The notes: generated from the sequence alone by a model not told the origin. Shown: positions 52,673 through 61,321, counted from the stretch's first letter. The stretch is DNA of 64,000 nt from Clostridiales bacterium (GCA_021205455.1 JAJPXL010000136.1:1-64000), one strand, 5' to 3'. A program made the numbers and translations.

Positions 52673-52690
52673 TTCATTTTCCTGTATAAT
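52662..52690 (+). promoter_or_regulatory. Promoter of the lysR-type gene
   Basis: TTGACT (52662-52667), a 17-bp spacer and TATAAT (52685-52690). A palindromic ATTC-N7-GAAT (52693-52707), of T-N11-A type, lies at the start site and is a candidate LysR box. Confidence 0.7.
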
Positions 52691-52727
52691 CGATTCCAGA
52701 CTAGAATAGATTTGTGAGGTTTGTCAA

Positions 52728-53642
52728 ATGAATCTGAGCTATTTTCGTGAATTTATTGTACTGGCAGATACTTCCAATTACCTGGAAGCGGCAGAGCGCC
52801 TTTTCATCGGCCAGTCCACCCTGTCCAAACACATCATGTCCATGGAGCGGGAGCTCGGGGTCTCCCTGTTTGAGCGCACCTCCCGCAAGGTGACGCTGAC
52901 GAAGTTCGGCAAGCTGCTGCTGCCCCACGCCAGAACCATTGTACAGGCCCAGTATGATTACACCGCCGACCTGGAGAATGAGCTGGAGTCCATGCGGGGC
53001 CGGGTCACAGTGGGAACGGTCGCCGCCACCGCAAAATACCAAATCACCGAAGTCCTCGCCAAATACAAGCGGCGTTACCCCAATAGCAGCGTGCGCATGA
53101 TAGAAGGAGACCCCAGCGACCTGATCGCCCAGCTAAAGGCGCGGAGGTGCGACGTGATTTTTGCCCATCTGCCGGACAACAGTCCGGAGAAGGCGGGGCT
53201 CCACGGGATTCGGTACTGTGAGGACTACCTGGTTGGCGTCTTTCCCAACAGCCATCCGCTGGCAAAGGAGAAGGTGCTGCCGCTGGAGCGGCTCCAGGAC
53301 GAGACCTTCATCGCCCTGACGGAGAACAGCGTCGCCCACAACCTGGTGCTGGAGAGCTGCCATCGGGTGGGTTTTTCCCCTAACATCGCCTTCCTCTGCA
53401 ATCGAATCGACAGCGCTCTGGATCTGGTCACGAAGGAGATGGGTATCGCCATTTTGATGGAATATCAGACGGTGCGGCCGGAGGACGCCAACTTCCCGGA
53501 TCAGGCTCCCTTCTCCGTCGTTGAGCTGCAGCCCCGCGTCACCGCCCCGGTCTTTCTCTGCTACCGTGAGGATGAGGAGCTTTCCCCCGCTGCGAAGCGA
53601 TTCGTCCAGTCTGTGCAGGAGGAAATTGCCGACCGAGCCTAA
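52728..53642 (+). CDS. LysR-family transcriptional regulator
   Basis: 304 residues. N-terminal winged HTH (LSYFREFIVLADTSNYLEAA and FIGQSTLSKHIMSMERELGVSLFERTSRKVTL in two parts), then a periplasmic-binding-like effector domain (VTVGTVAATAKYQITEVLAK). It is divergent from the GPH transporter gene and probably activates it and the esterases in response to the imported substrate. Confidence 0.93.
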   Translation: MNLSYFREFIVLADTSNYLEAAERLFIGQSTLSKHIMSMERELGVSLFERTSRKVTLTKFGKLLLPHARTIVQAQYDYTADLENELESMRGRVTVGTVAATAKYQITEVLAKYKRRYPNSSVRMIEGDPSDLIAQLKARRCDVIFAHLPDNSPEKAGLHGIRYCEDYLVGVFPNSHPLAKEKVLPLERLQDETFIALTENSVAHNLVLESCHRVGFSPNIAFLCNRIDSALDLVTKEMGIAILMEYQTVRPEDANFPDQAPFSVVELQPRVTAPVFLCYREDEELSPAAKRFVQSVQEEIADRA

Positions 53643-53766
53643 GCGCAGGTATACCTGCGGCCTCCCGCGCCTTTGCCGCTTTCATGCCAATATGGAATGG
53701 TACGCCGCTTTGCGCCAGCGCGGCGGCCGCCTTGGCCGCCCCGCACCCTTCGCCCAGCCAGCGCAT

Positions 53767-53814
53767 AAAATAAGTCGAACGCCGCATCATGCAGCATTCG
53801 ACTTATTTTTTAGC
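53767..53814 (+). terminator. Terminator after lysR
   Basis: Stem AAAATAAGTCGAA (53767-53779) with TTCGACTTATTTT (53797-53809), ending in a T run. Its near-perfect symmetry would also work leftward. Confidence 0.85.
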
Positions 53815-53831
53815 AGAAGGAGCTTGTGCTT

Positions 53832-54281
53832 ATGACCAGAAAGTCATCTGAAACCGGCCGCTGCCCGGAATGCAGCGGCACCATGCCCTCCTGTGCGCCG
53901 CTGGCGGTACCCTATGTACCCTTCCAACAGGAGAACGCCTCGATTTACAAGGACTGCGACGCCCTGAGCCAGGGAACTCTGTTTCCCTGCCTGAACCTCC
54001 CCTTCCATCTGGCGGTCAACGGCACCCCGGTGCCCATGACGCCGCTGGCCCAGCTCCAGGCGCTGGACTTTGTCCTCCAGGAGCTGGCCCTTTACCTGGA
54101 CACCCATAAGGACGATGAGGAAGCGTTTGAGCTTTTCCAGCAGTACACCGCCCTGATGGAGCGCTCCCGCGCCGCCTATGAGCGGCAGAACGGCCCTCTG
54201 AATTTGACTGCCGCCGCCGCGGACAGCAGCTGGCAGTGGACCCATTCCCCGTGGCCCTGGGACCTGAAAGGAGAGGATTGA
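53832..54281 (+). CDS. cotJA: CotJA-CotJB fusion spore coat protein
   Basis: 149 residues from ATG 53832 (AAGGAG 9 nt upstream). Residues ~22-60 match CotJA (VPYVPFQ, YKDCDALSQGTLFPCLNLPF). Residues ~72-146 match CotJB (LQALDFVLQELALYLDTHKD, GPLNLTA, SPWPWDLKG). In Bacillus these are separate genes. The Cys-containing extreme N-terminus (CPECSGTMPSC) is additional. It precedes cotJC by 3 bp. Role: inner spore-coat assembly. The fusion is seen directly; expression timing is inferred. Confidence 0.88.
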   Translation: MTRKSSETGRCPECSGTMPSCAPLAVPYVPFQQENASIYKDCDALSQGTLFPCLNLPFHLAVNGTPVPMTPLAQLQALDFVLQELALYLDTHKDDEEAFELFQQYTALMERSRAAYERQNGPLNLTAAAADSSWQWTHSPWPWDLKGED

Positions 54282-54284
54282 CCC

Positions 54285-54887
54285 ATGTTTGTCTATGAAA
54301 AGAAGCTGGAATACCCCGTCCACATCAAGAACCCCAACCCCAAGCTGGCCAATCTGATCATCTCCCAGTACGGCGGGCCGGACGGCGAGCTGGGGGCCTC
54401 CCTGCGCTACCTCTCTCAGCGGTACAGTATGCCCTTTGACGAGTGCAAGGCCGTCCTGACGGATATCGGCGTGGAGGAGCTGGGCCACCTGGAAATGGTG
54501 GGCACCATCGTCCACCAGCTGACCAAAAACCTGACCCAGGAGCAAATCGAGACCGCCGGGTTCGACGCCTACTTTGTGGACCACACCGCCGGCGTCTATC
54601 CCATCGCCGCCAGCGGCGACCCCTGGACCGCCGCCACGATGCAGGTCACGGGGGATGTCATCGCCGACCTGTCGGAGGACCTGGCTGCCGAGCAGAAGGC
54701 CCGCCTGACCTATGACAACATCCTCCGCTTCTGCCGGGATGACCCTGATGTCACCGATGTCATCCGGTTCCTGCGGGAGCGGGAAGTGGTGCATTTCCAG
54801 CGCTTCGGCGAGGTGCTGGAGCTTGCGAAGGAGAAGATGAACCACAAAAACGTCTATCTCTGTAACCCGTCCTTTGACCGGACGTAA
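54285..54887 (+). CDS. cotJC: CotJC, manganese-catalase-like spore coat protein
   Basis: 200 residues. KKLEYPVHIKNPNPKLANLI at the N-terminus and ferritin-like di-metal helices with EELGHLEMVGTIVHQL and REREVVHFQRFGE supply the Glu/His ligands of manganese catalases. It forms the coat complex with CotJA/CotJB. GGAGAGG upstream. A strong terminator follows. Confidence 0.93.
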   Translation: MFVYEKKLEYPVHIKNPNPKLANLIISQYGGPDGELGASLRYLSQRYSMPFDECKAVLTDIGVEELGHLEMVGTIVHQLTKNLTQEQIETAGFDAYFVDHTAGVYPIAASGDPWTAATMQVTGDVIADLSEDLAAEQKARLTYDNILRFCRDDPDVTDVIRFLREREVVHFQRFGEVLELAKEKMNHKNVYLCNPSFDRT

Positions 54888-54896
54888 GCGATAGGA

Positions 54897-54931
54897 AAGC
54901 GTCTGCCGTTTTCGCGGCAGACGCTTTTTTT
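54897..54931. terminator. Terminator between cotJC and the AAA operon
   Basis: Perfect 12-bp stem AAGCGTCTGCCG/CGGCAGACGCTT, 6-nt loop, then TTTTTTT. It also lies about 80 bp after the leftward HerA-like gene. Confidence 0.9.
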
Positions 54932-55007
54932 GACAGTATGGATTTCCCCCAAGGGCTGTGCCGCCGGAAGGGGCATGGGGCAATTCCTTTTTCAGGGCCG
55001 TACCCCG

Positions 55008-56969
55008 TCAATCCTGCGGGTCGCTGACCAGCTTCCAAAAGGGCATATCCTGAATGGAGATCAGCGGCGCGTTCCCGATTTTCACGATGCTCTGATGCTT
55101 CTCCAGCGCCTTGATCTGGTGGAAGATACGCTCCGTCTCCGCCGGGACGGCGTCCGTCTGGAACACAAACTCCACATCGGAGCGCTTCAGGTCCGCCACG
55201 TTGTGGACGGCCCAGGTCAGGATATACTTGGAGTAATCATCGGAACCTGTGCCGAAATGGGTCAGGAACTGGGTGGAGAGGATGGTGCCAACGCCAAACT
55301 CCCGGCCCTCCTTCAGAATCTTTTTCAGCGCGGGGAAGTTCTGGGACATGAAGTTGTCCGCCTCATCCACCAAAATCAGCTTCTTCAGCTGGCGGTACCG
55401 CTTGTCCATCCTGCTGGAACCGGAGTTTTGCATCTGGGAATAGAACAAATCCAGCGTGATGGCCACAATCAGGTTCTGAATATCGGCGTCATATCCGGAG
55501 AGGTCAAGGACGACTACGCCGTTCAGCAGCGCAAACAGGGACTTCGTCCGCTCTGGGCTGTCCTCAAAAATCTGGAATTGGAACAGCTTTTCCATGACCG
55601 CATAGAGGGAGTCGTTCTTCTTGATATCATCGTTGGCGCAGTACACGTCGTACACCTGAGAGAAGGTGGGCGCGGGCCGCTTCCAGGTGGTAGGGTCCCC
55701 CGGTACAATGCCGCAGTTCTGATACGCCTGAATGATGCAGCGCAGCAGGGACGCGGACTGCTTGGGGCCCAGGCCGTAAATCTTCGCGATGGTATCGGTG
55801 AAGGTGTTGGCGATATGAATCGGCAGCTGGGGCTTCGGCCGGATCTCCGTCAGGGAGAAGGGGTTGAAGGGCAGCCGATACGCCTTCAGGATGCGGGCAT
55901 GGGTGGCCCGCACAAAGCCCGGCTTGCTCTCGTTATAATCCCCTTTGTAGTCAAAAATCAGGATGCCCAGCCTCTGACCGTCAAAATTGTTGTGCTGCTG
56001 ACGGTAGAGCTGCGTGACAAGGGACTTGGTGAACTGGGTCTTGCCGGTGCCCATGGTGCCAATGATTCCCATATTCGTGTGAAAGACCTGCTCCGTGTCA
56101 TTGGGGCACCAGTATACCGGCTCCTGGGTCTCCGTGCTCTCCCCCAGCAGAATCTGCATGGAGCGGGGCACGTCGGAGCTGTCGTTCTCCTCCTGCAAGG
56201 GCGCCGGTTCCTCCTCCGAGGATGCAGACGCTTCCTCCTCTGGGGGTGCAGTCGCTTCCTCCGCGGCAAACCAGTCCGCCTCCGTGACCGGAGCGCTTTG
56301 CAGCGGGTCCTCCGGCGTCGGCTCCGGTTCCTCAGTGGGCGTTTCCTCCGTATCGGACGCCGCCTCTGTATCAGGCCCTTCCTCTGCCCCGTCTGTCTGC
56401 TTTAATTTGCAGAGCAGCACCTGACAGTGCGCGCACATCCCCTTGGACGCGGCGTATTCATAACAGTCGCAGGAGTAGTCCGCAACCTCATCGCTGCCCA
56501 GGATGTGCAGCCTGGGATGGTGGACAAAGCCAAAATCGCAGAACACCCTGGCCGCCGCGTAACGGCCGAACGCGTCTTGGCGGTCCTCCTCAATCTGCAC
56601 CTGCTCCATGGGAATCGGCTGGAACAGCCGGCCCGTTCCGGCAGCCGCGCCCTGTCCGCTGTGCTTTTCAAAGATGATCTCCCGGTCATCGCCATAGGCT
56701 GCAATGGCAAGGGCGGCGCAATGGGAACAGAAGCCGGAAGCGCCGTTGCCTTCATAGCAGTCACAGGTGTAATCGGTCACCACATTCGCGTCCCTCAGCT
56801 CCACCACATTGATCCTGGGATGGTGGACAAAGCCAAAGCTGCAGAACACCTTGCCCTGCACCTCTGCCGCGGTGTCGCCGAGATGCTGCCGGGTCGTCAC
56901 GGCAACCTGCTCGTTTTGAACAAACTCTCTGCCCTTCTGCCGAATCGCATTGGACAATAATTCGCGCAT
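55008..56969 (-). CDS. Double-SWIM zinc-finger HerA/VirB4-like ATPase
   Basis: 653 residues. Two tandem, visibly duplicated SWIM modules: SWIM1 Cys69-x-Cys71..Cys81-x-His83 and SWIM2 Cys167-x-Cys169..Cys179-x-His181, each preceded by FGFVHHPR. An acidic Glu/Pro linker (193-266) follows, then a HerA/DUF87-type ATPase with Walker A GTMGTGKT (304-311), LIFDYKGDYNE and Walker B LILVDEAD (531-538). SWIM fingers bind DNA or proteins; HerA-type ATPases form hexameric pumps. Last gene of the operon. Pairing with AAA and coiled-coil genes is unusual. Confidence 0.85.
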   Translation of the reverse strand: MRELLSNAIRQKGREFVQNEQVAVTTRQHLGDTAAEVQGKVFCSFGFVHHPRINVVELRDANVVTDYTCDCYEGNGASGFCSHCAALAIAAYGDDREIIFEKHSGQGAAAGTGRLFQPIPMEQVQIEEDRQDAFGRYAAARVFCDFGFVHHPRLHILGSDEVADYSCDCYEYAASKGMCAHCQVLLCKLKQTDGAEEGPDTEAASDTEETPTEEPEPTPEDPLQSAPVTEADWFAAEEATAPPEEEASASSEEEPAPLQEENDSSDVPRSMQILLGESTETQEPVYWCPNDTEQVFHTNMGIIGTMGTGKTQFTKSLVTQLYRQQHNNFDGQRLGILIFDYKGDYNESKPGFVRATHARILKAYRLPFNPFSLTEIRPKPQLPIHIANTFTDTIAKIYGLGPKQSASLLRCIIQAYQNCGIVPGDPTTWKRPAPTFSQVYDVYCANDDIKKNDSLYAVMEKLFQFQIFEDSPERTKSLFALLNGVVVLDLSGYDADIQNLIVAITLDLFYSQMQNSGSSRMDKRYRQLKKLILVDEADNFMSQNFPALKKILKEGREFGVGTILSTQFLTHFGTGSDDYSKYILTWAVHNVADLKRSDVEFVFQTDAVPAETERIFHQIKALEKHQSIVKIGNAPLISIQDMPFWKLVSDPQD

Positions 56970-56983
56970 TGATAGTCACCTCT

Positions 56984-58045
56984 CTAATCTGCGTTGAACT
57001 GGTACTGCTCCAGGTAGCTCAGCCGCTCGCTGCTCGTCATATCCTTCGGGTCCTTTTGGGCCTTGGCCTGCGCATCGGAGGTCGTGCTGGCGGGGGTTCC
57101 AAGCGCTGCCACACCCTGCGCGAGCAGCACGGCGCCGCCGGTGGGCTGGGGCCGATGGAGCACCTCCAAAATATCCAGGACGGTGTCCTGGTCCAGGGCA
57201 ATGGAGACGTCCAGCTTCTGATACTCGCTGCGCTCCCCCTGGTGAACCAGCTCCATCTTCAGCAGGAACAGGAAGTCTGACAGGCAGCGGTAGGACAGGC
57301 CATCGGTCTGCTCCGCCAAATCGTCCACAGACAGACCGGACACGGAGAGCTTGATATCCTTGTTCAGCCCGCTTCCGGGGCTTCGCCAGTCCGGAACGCT
57401 GTAGCTCAGCCCGGCTTGCAGGAATTTCTTCCTCTGCCGCAGTCCCGGATTCTCGCAGGAGCAGCAAAGCAGCTCCGGGAACAGGCTGGAATTATACAGG
57501 GAGGAATCCTCTGTGATACAGATGAGGAAGCACTCCTTGGCGCATCCCATGCTGTCCGAATACTCCCCCACGGCTTCTCCGATGGCGTTCAACACGAGCT
57601 GTACGTTGCCGTACTGCTCCATCTGGTCGAACAGCAGGACGCAGTATTCCGCAGAGCCATCCTTAATCAACGCTTCCGCGTGCGCAAACACCGCGTTCAC
57701 CCGTCCCACCGTTTCCTTCGACGCCTGCCCCTCTGGAAACGCCTGGGCCTGGACATACGCATAGCAAGCCTTGTCTTCCGGAATGTCGCGCTTCCGCCAA
57801 AGCGAATTGAGCAGCGCCTTGGCCAGGGTGTGCTTCCCGTTGCCAGGCGGGCCGGAAAACAGCACCCCCGGATAGTTTTTCAGCTGAAAATACTGGTACA
57901 GGAACTGATCGTTCAGCCCCTCCAACACGGGCTTCCAGAAATAGGTGTCGGGCAGCTCTGACAGCGTAATATCGTCACAGGAAGGATCATAAAATACATT
58001 TTCTGCCCACTCCTGGCACAGACGTGCCTGCTCCGCCTGCTCCAT
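56984..58045 (-). CDS. AAA+ ATPase with altered Walker B
   Basis: 353 residues. Walker A FSGPPGNGKHT (65-73) is intact; the Walker B region reads VLLFDQME (136-143), with Gln where the catalytic Glu is expected. That suggests ATP binding with slow or absent hydrolysis. Sensor-like FLICITEDSS and a C-terminal lid follow. The C-terminus ends LEQYQFNAD, an EQYxxN motif shared with the 422-residue protein upstream in the operon. It lies 14 bp before the HerA-like gene. Confidence 0.75.
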   Translation of the reverse strand: MEQAEQARLCQEWAENVFYDPSCDDITLSELPDTYFWKPVLEGLNDQFLYQYFQLKNYPGVLFSGPPGNGKHTLAKALLNSLWRKRDIPEDKACYAYVQAQAFPEGQASKETVGRVNAVFAHAEALIKDGSAEYCVLLFDQMEQYGNVQLVLNAIGEAVGEYSDSMGCAKECFLICITEDSSLYNSSLFPELLCCSCENPGLRQRKKFLQAGLSYSVPDWRSPGSGLNKDIKLSVSGLSVDDLAEQTDGLSYRCLSDFLFLLKMELVHQGERSEYQKLDVSIALDQDTVLDILEVLHRPQPTGGAVLLAQGVAALGTPASTTSDAQAKAQKDPKDMTSSERLSYLEQYQFNAD

Positions 58046-58068
58046 CCGTCAACCGCCTCCCACAATAC

Positions 58069-59328
58069 TCAAAGGGTACGCATCTGCTCTTCAAACTCGT
58101 TCAGCGAACGCTCAATGTCGTCCTTGGGGGACGGCACATAGGAGGCTTTGGCGGTCTCAAACAGCTCCCGCGTCAGCCGGAAGGAGCCGTCCTGTAACCG
58201 TGCGACGGCGCTCTCCCCATCGGCGCAGCCCTCCGCAACGGAGGTGCGAATCAGATTCAGCAGCTTCGTGCTGACCCGATTGATGTCCCGCTGATTATAG
58301 CACTCGGTGCAGTCCGCCATGTCGCTCCAGTCGAAGCCGTCCTCCAGCTGAATGATGTCTCCAAACTTATTGCGGAAGGCGTGGGCGCGGGCGGCCTGGT
58401 CGGGCAGCGGGATCTGCACCAGCTCCACCCGGTCCAGCATGGCCGTGTCCACATTCGCGGGATAGTTGGTGGCGCCGATGAAGATGACGGACTTCTTCTC
58501 CTTGTTGGCCTTCTGGAGCTGGTTAAAGCTGGTCAAGAAGGTGGTCGTCAGCTGCATATTAAAGTCAGAGAGGTTTGCAATGGAGCGATTCTGGCAGATG
58601 CCGTCCACCTCGTCCATGAACAGGATGCAGGGCGCGTTCTTGGTCGCCTCTTCAAAGGCCCGCCGGACGATTTTATCCGCCTCGCCGGAGAACTTGCTGT
58701 GAATGTCCGCCGTGGCCAGGGACATATACTTATAGCCCTGCTGCATCAGCTCGTGGGCAAATGCCTCGATGATAAAGGTCTTCCCGCAGCCGGGAGGGCC
58801 GTAGAAGAAAAAGGACTGGACGGTGGGCATCCCCAGATAGTCATTCAGGGCGTTCATGGAGACATCCCGTACGCAGTCGGACAGCAGCTTCTTCACATTG
58901 TCCATGCCGGCCACTTCTTCAAAACCATATCCGGGGTCCGGCTTGAACCACTTCTCCACCGTTGCATCGGAAATATCTTCCTTTGCGGCAGCCTTCTTCT
59001 TTGCTGCGGGCTTGGCGGGGGCAGGTTTCTGCTCCTCCTCCGGTTCGTCGGGCTCCGCAGGCGCAGCCTCGGCCTCGGTCTCCTCCTCCGGAAACAGGTC
59101 CTTCCAAATCTCCCGCATTTTATCCTGGCACATGGTCTGGCAACGCATCCAGCGCTGCGCCTCCGCGCCGGTGGTCAGCGTGGCCAGCTGGCCGCAGATC
59201 TGGGCGGCCCGCTGATAGTTCAGCCCCTCTTCCCGGCTGGCCTCCTTCTTCATGCTTCGGATGGTTTCCGCCTCATAGACGTAGGCGCGGTATTCATTAT
59301 TTAAGCGATTGATCGTTCTAATGTTCAT
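58069..59328 (-). CDS. Vps4/katanin-like AAA ATPase with MIT-like N-terminal helices
   Basis: 419 residues from ATG 59328 (AGGAGG upstream). Residues ~10-79 form a helical bundle (GLNYQRAAQICGQLATL and EAQRWMRCQTMCQDKMREIW) with the length and pattern of an MIT domain. A Lys/Glu/Pro linker (80-118) follows, then a classical AAA module: FEEVAGMDNVKKLL, Walker A GPPGCGKT (177-184), pore-loop region SKFSGEADKI, Walker B ILFMDEVD (235-242), GATNYP sensor and Arg300. The C-terminal SYVPSPKDDIERSLNEFEEQ resembles the meiotic-clade (Vps4/spastin/katanin) end. Likely role: disassembling the helical partner encoded just upstream. Confidence 0.85.
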   Translation of the reverse strand: MNIRTINRLNNEYRAYVYEAETIRSMKKEASREEGLNYQRAAQICGQLATLTTGAEAQRWMRCQTMCQDKMREIWKDLFPEEETEAEAAPAEPDEPEEEQKPAPAKPAAKKKAAAKEDISDATVEKWFKPDPGYGFEEVAGMDNVKKLLSDCVRDVSMNALNDYLGMPTVQSFFFYGPPGCGKTFIIEAFAHELMQQGYKYMSLATADIHSKFSGEADKIVRRAFEEATKNAPCILFMDEVDGICQNRSIANLSDFNMQLTTTFLTSFNQLQKANKEKKSVIFIGATNYPANVDTAMLDRVELVQIPLPDQAARAHAFRNKFGDIIQLEDGFDWSDMADCTECYNQRDINRVSTKLLNLIRTSVAEGCADGESAVARLQDGSFRLTRELFETAKASYVPSPKDDIERSLNEFEEQMRTL

Positions 59329-59367
59329 AATTCCCTCCTGCGGCACCGGATGCCCTCTCTGTCAGGC

Positions 59368-60027
59368 TCAACGCCTGCCGGCCCGGTTTTTGAGAATCTG
59401 CTCTTCATCGCTGGTGATTTTCTTATCATCGGGGGGCGTTTCAAAGTTGATGCCGCCCATGTCCGCAGCGCCAGCGCCTGTCACATTCGTCTGCTCCATG
59501 CACTCTTTGATGCTGTAGCCCTGAATCACCCGCTCGACGAACCGCTCATCCACCAGCTCCGCACGGCTGGAAAAGGTGATGGGCTCCATCGTATCGTCAA
59601 ACTCCATGCCCGTGTTCTCCCGCAGCTCCTTCTTGGTCAGGGAGGTGCTGCTGGCGTTCATGCGGTACATCTGGCGGAGAATCTTCTCCAGGTTCCGCAT
59701 GGCATAGTCCATATCCTTTGCGGAGCTGATGGAGCTCAGGTCCAGCTTGGCCTCCTCCACAGCCAGCAGGCCGATGATGGCGTCATGGATGCGCTCCTTT
59801 TCCATGGCATCGCTGACGCGGGCTTCCCTTCGGCGCAGCACGTTCAGCCGGCCGGAATCCACCGTGTGCTGGAAGAACAGCCTGCACTCCTCCAGCTGTG
59901 CGGCGTATGCCGCAATGGTCTGGGCGTGCTCCTGCCGCTGGCGAATCTGTTTTACGGTCTTGTCAACAAAGGCGTCCTCAGGGCTGCGCTTGGAAAAAAT
60001 TTTCGGCATATTCGGCATTTTCGTCAT
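59368..60027 (-). CDS. Helical ESCRT-III/Snf7-like candidate with MIM-like C-terminus
   Basis: 219 residues (starts at 60018 or 60009 fit the ribosome binding site better and shorten it slightly). An N-terminal FSKRSPEDAFVDKT precedes long helices: a basic hairpin ~22-95, then AVEEAKLDLSSISSAKDMDY and AMRNLEKILRQMYRM. This recalls the Snf7 pattern of a basic hairpin followed by an amphipathic A-x-x-L-x-x-I helix. The end, SDEEQILKNRAGRR, resembles the MIM1 tail L-x-x-R-L/A that binds MIT domains. It is adjacent to the MIT-AAA gene. Assignment by pattern only; a generic coiled coil is the alternative. Confidence 0.6.
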   Translation of the reverse strand: MTKMPNMPKIFSKRSPEDAFVDKTVKQIRQRQEHAQTIAAYAAQLEECRLFFQHTVDSGRLNVLRRREARVSDAMEKERIHDAIIGLLAVEEAKLDLSSISSAKDMDYAMRNLEKILRQMYRMNASSTSLTKKELRENTGMEFDDTMEPITFSSRAELVDERFVERVIQGYSIKECMEQTNVTGAGAADMGGINFETPPDDKKITSDEEQILKNRAGRR

Positions 60028-60052
60028 GCTCCTTTCTTAATTCCGCTGGGAT

Positions 60053-61321
60053 TCAGGTGTTGTAATTGTACTGCTCGTTAACGGCTTCGTTTTCTTCCGT
60101 ATTCTCATTCAGTTCCGTGTCGAAGTTGATATCGAAATTCGTCGTCTGGTTCGTCTCCGTATTCTCCAGGACGGCGCGGTTCTTCCGCATCTCTTCCAGC
60201 TGCTCCGTTCTGCGTCGGGCGATCTGCTCGGAAATGGTGTCCACGGAGTAATCCTCCTCCTGGACCTTCTCCATCCACGCCAGCATATTGCTGCGGATGG
60301 CCACCGCATCCTCGCCGTTCAGGACGCTCTTCCGGGCCGCGGCATACTTCACCGCAGCATCGGACATCTCCCTGGCCACCGCGTACTGGGCTGCCAGGTG
60401 GGCGACCTGCTCATCCAGCAGGGCGATATACTGGGCATTGATGGTCTCGTCATAGACCACCGGCTGCTCGTTCAAAGCGATACGGAAGGTTTCCGCCTTC
60501 TGATAGGCCGTCAAAAGCTGCACCTTGTTGCCGGCTGTGATGTCCTTCTGCTGGTCAATGGCATACGCCATGTTGGCGTAGACGCCCAGCTCATCGTCGA
60601 ACGCCCTCTCCTCGGCGGTGAGCCGGTCATTCTGGTCCACATGGGCTTTCAGCCTGCCGTAGAGCCGCTGACCTTCCTCCGTCTCCTGCATCTCCTTGAG
60701 GCGCTTTTTAAACGCCTCCACCTGCTTCCACTTTTCATCGACCAGGGCATCCGCGGCACGGATGGTCTTTTCCAGGTTGTCGATCTCCTCATAGGTGTGG
60801 ATGATGTTGTCGTACTTTTCCATATACTTGACCCGGGCCGCCAAAATCTGCTCCTTGCGGTCCTCCTGATCCTCAGGAATGTTGTCCCTCAGGAACAGGA
60901 CGCCCGCACTGAGGGCGTTCATAGCCCACTCCGCCTTGTTGGGGGAGCCGTCCTCTACGGCGGTCTTCCATGCCCGGGCCGCATAGAGCAGCACCCGGTC
61001 AATGCCCTCAATTTGGTCAAAAATCGTGGGGGCGTTGTCGATTTTCTTCAGAATCGCGTTGCGGGTCATCTCCATATCGCCGCAGGGCTGATTCTCATTG
61101 CTCTTCGTATCCGGCAGCTGGCCCTGGGCAAACTGGATGCTGCGCAGCGTGCTGACGATTTCCTCGCCTTTGCTCCGGTTCTCGCTCATAACGGCGGCAG
61201 GGGATTCCTCCTTCTGCGGCGCCAGGCCCACAGCGACCTTCACGTCTTCGATCACCTTGCCTACCCCGCTGGCAGATGAACGGGATGCGGTCCGCTTCTT
61301 GTTTTTTCCCGTAAATGGCAT
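60053..61321 (-). CDS. Long helical coiled-coil protein
   Basis: 422 residues, almost entirely helical and charged from ~85 to ~390 (YEEIDNLEKTIRAADALVDE and EAFKKRLKEMQETEEGQRLY). The N-terminus is basic and Ser-rich, and the last ~30 residues are an Asn/Glu-rich tail ending NEQYNYNT. The EQYxxN end matches the AAA gene at 56984. GAGAGG precedes the ATG. No recognised domain. It is probably a filament or scaffold part of the operon's machine. Confidence 0.7.
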   Translation of the reverse strand: MPFTGKNKKRTASRSSASGVGKVIEDVKVAVGLAPQKEESPAAVMSENRSKGEEIVSTLRSIQFAQGQLPDTKSNENQPCGDMEMTRNAILKKIDNAPTIFDQIEGIDRVLLYAARAWKTAVEDGSPNKAEWAMNALSAGVLFLRDNIPEDQEDRKEQILAARVKYMEKYDNIIHTYEEIDNLEKTIRAADALVDEKWKQVEAFKKRLKEMQETEEGQRLYGRLKAHVDQNDRLTAEERAFDDELGVYANMAYAIDQQKDITAGNKVQLLTAYQKAETFRIALNEQPVVYDETINAQYIALLDEQVAHLAAQYAVAREMSDAAVKYAAARKSVLNGEDAVAIRSNMLAWMEKVQEEDYSVDTISEQIARRRTEQLEEMRKNRAVLENTETNQTTNFDINFDTELNENTEENEAVNEQYNYNT

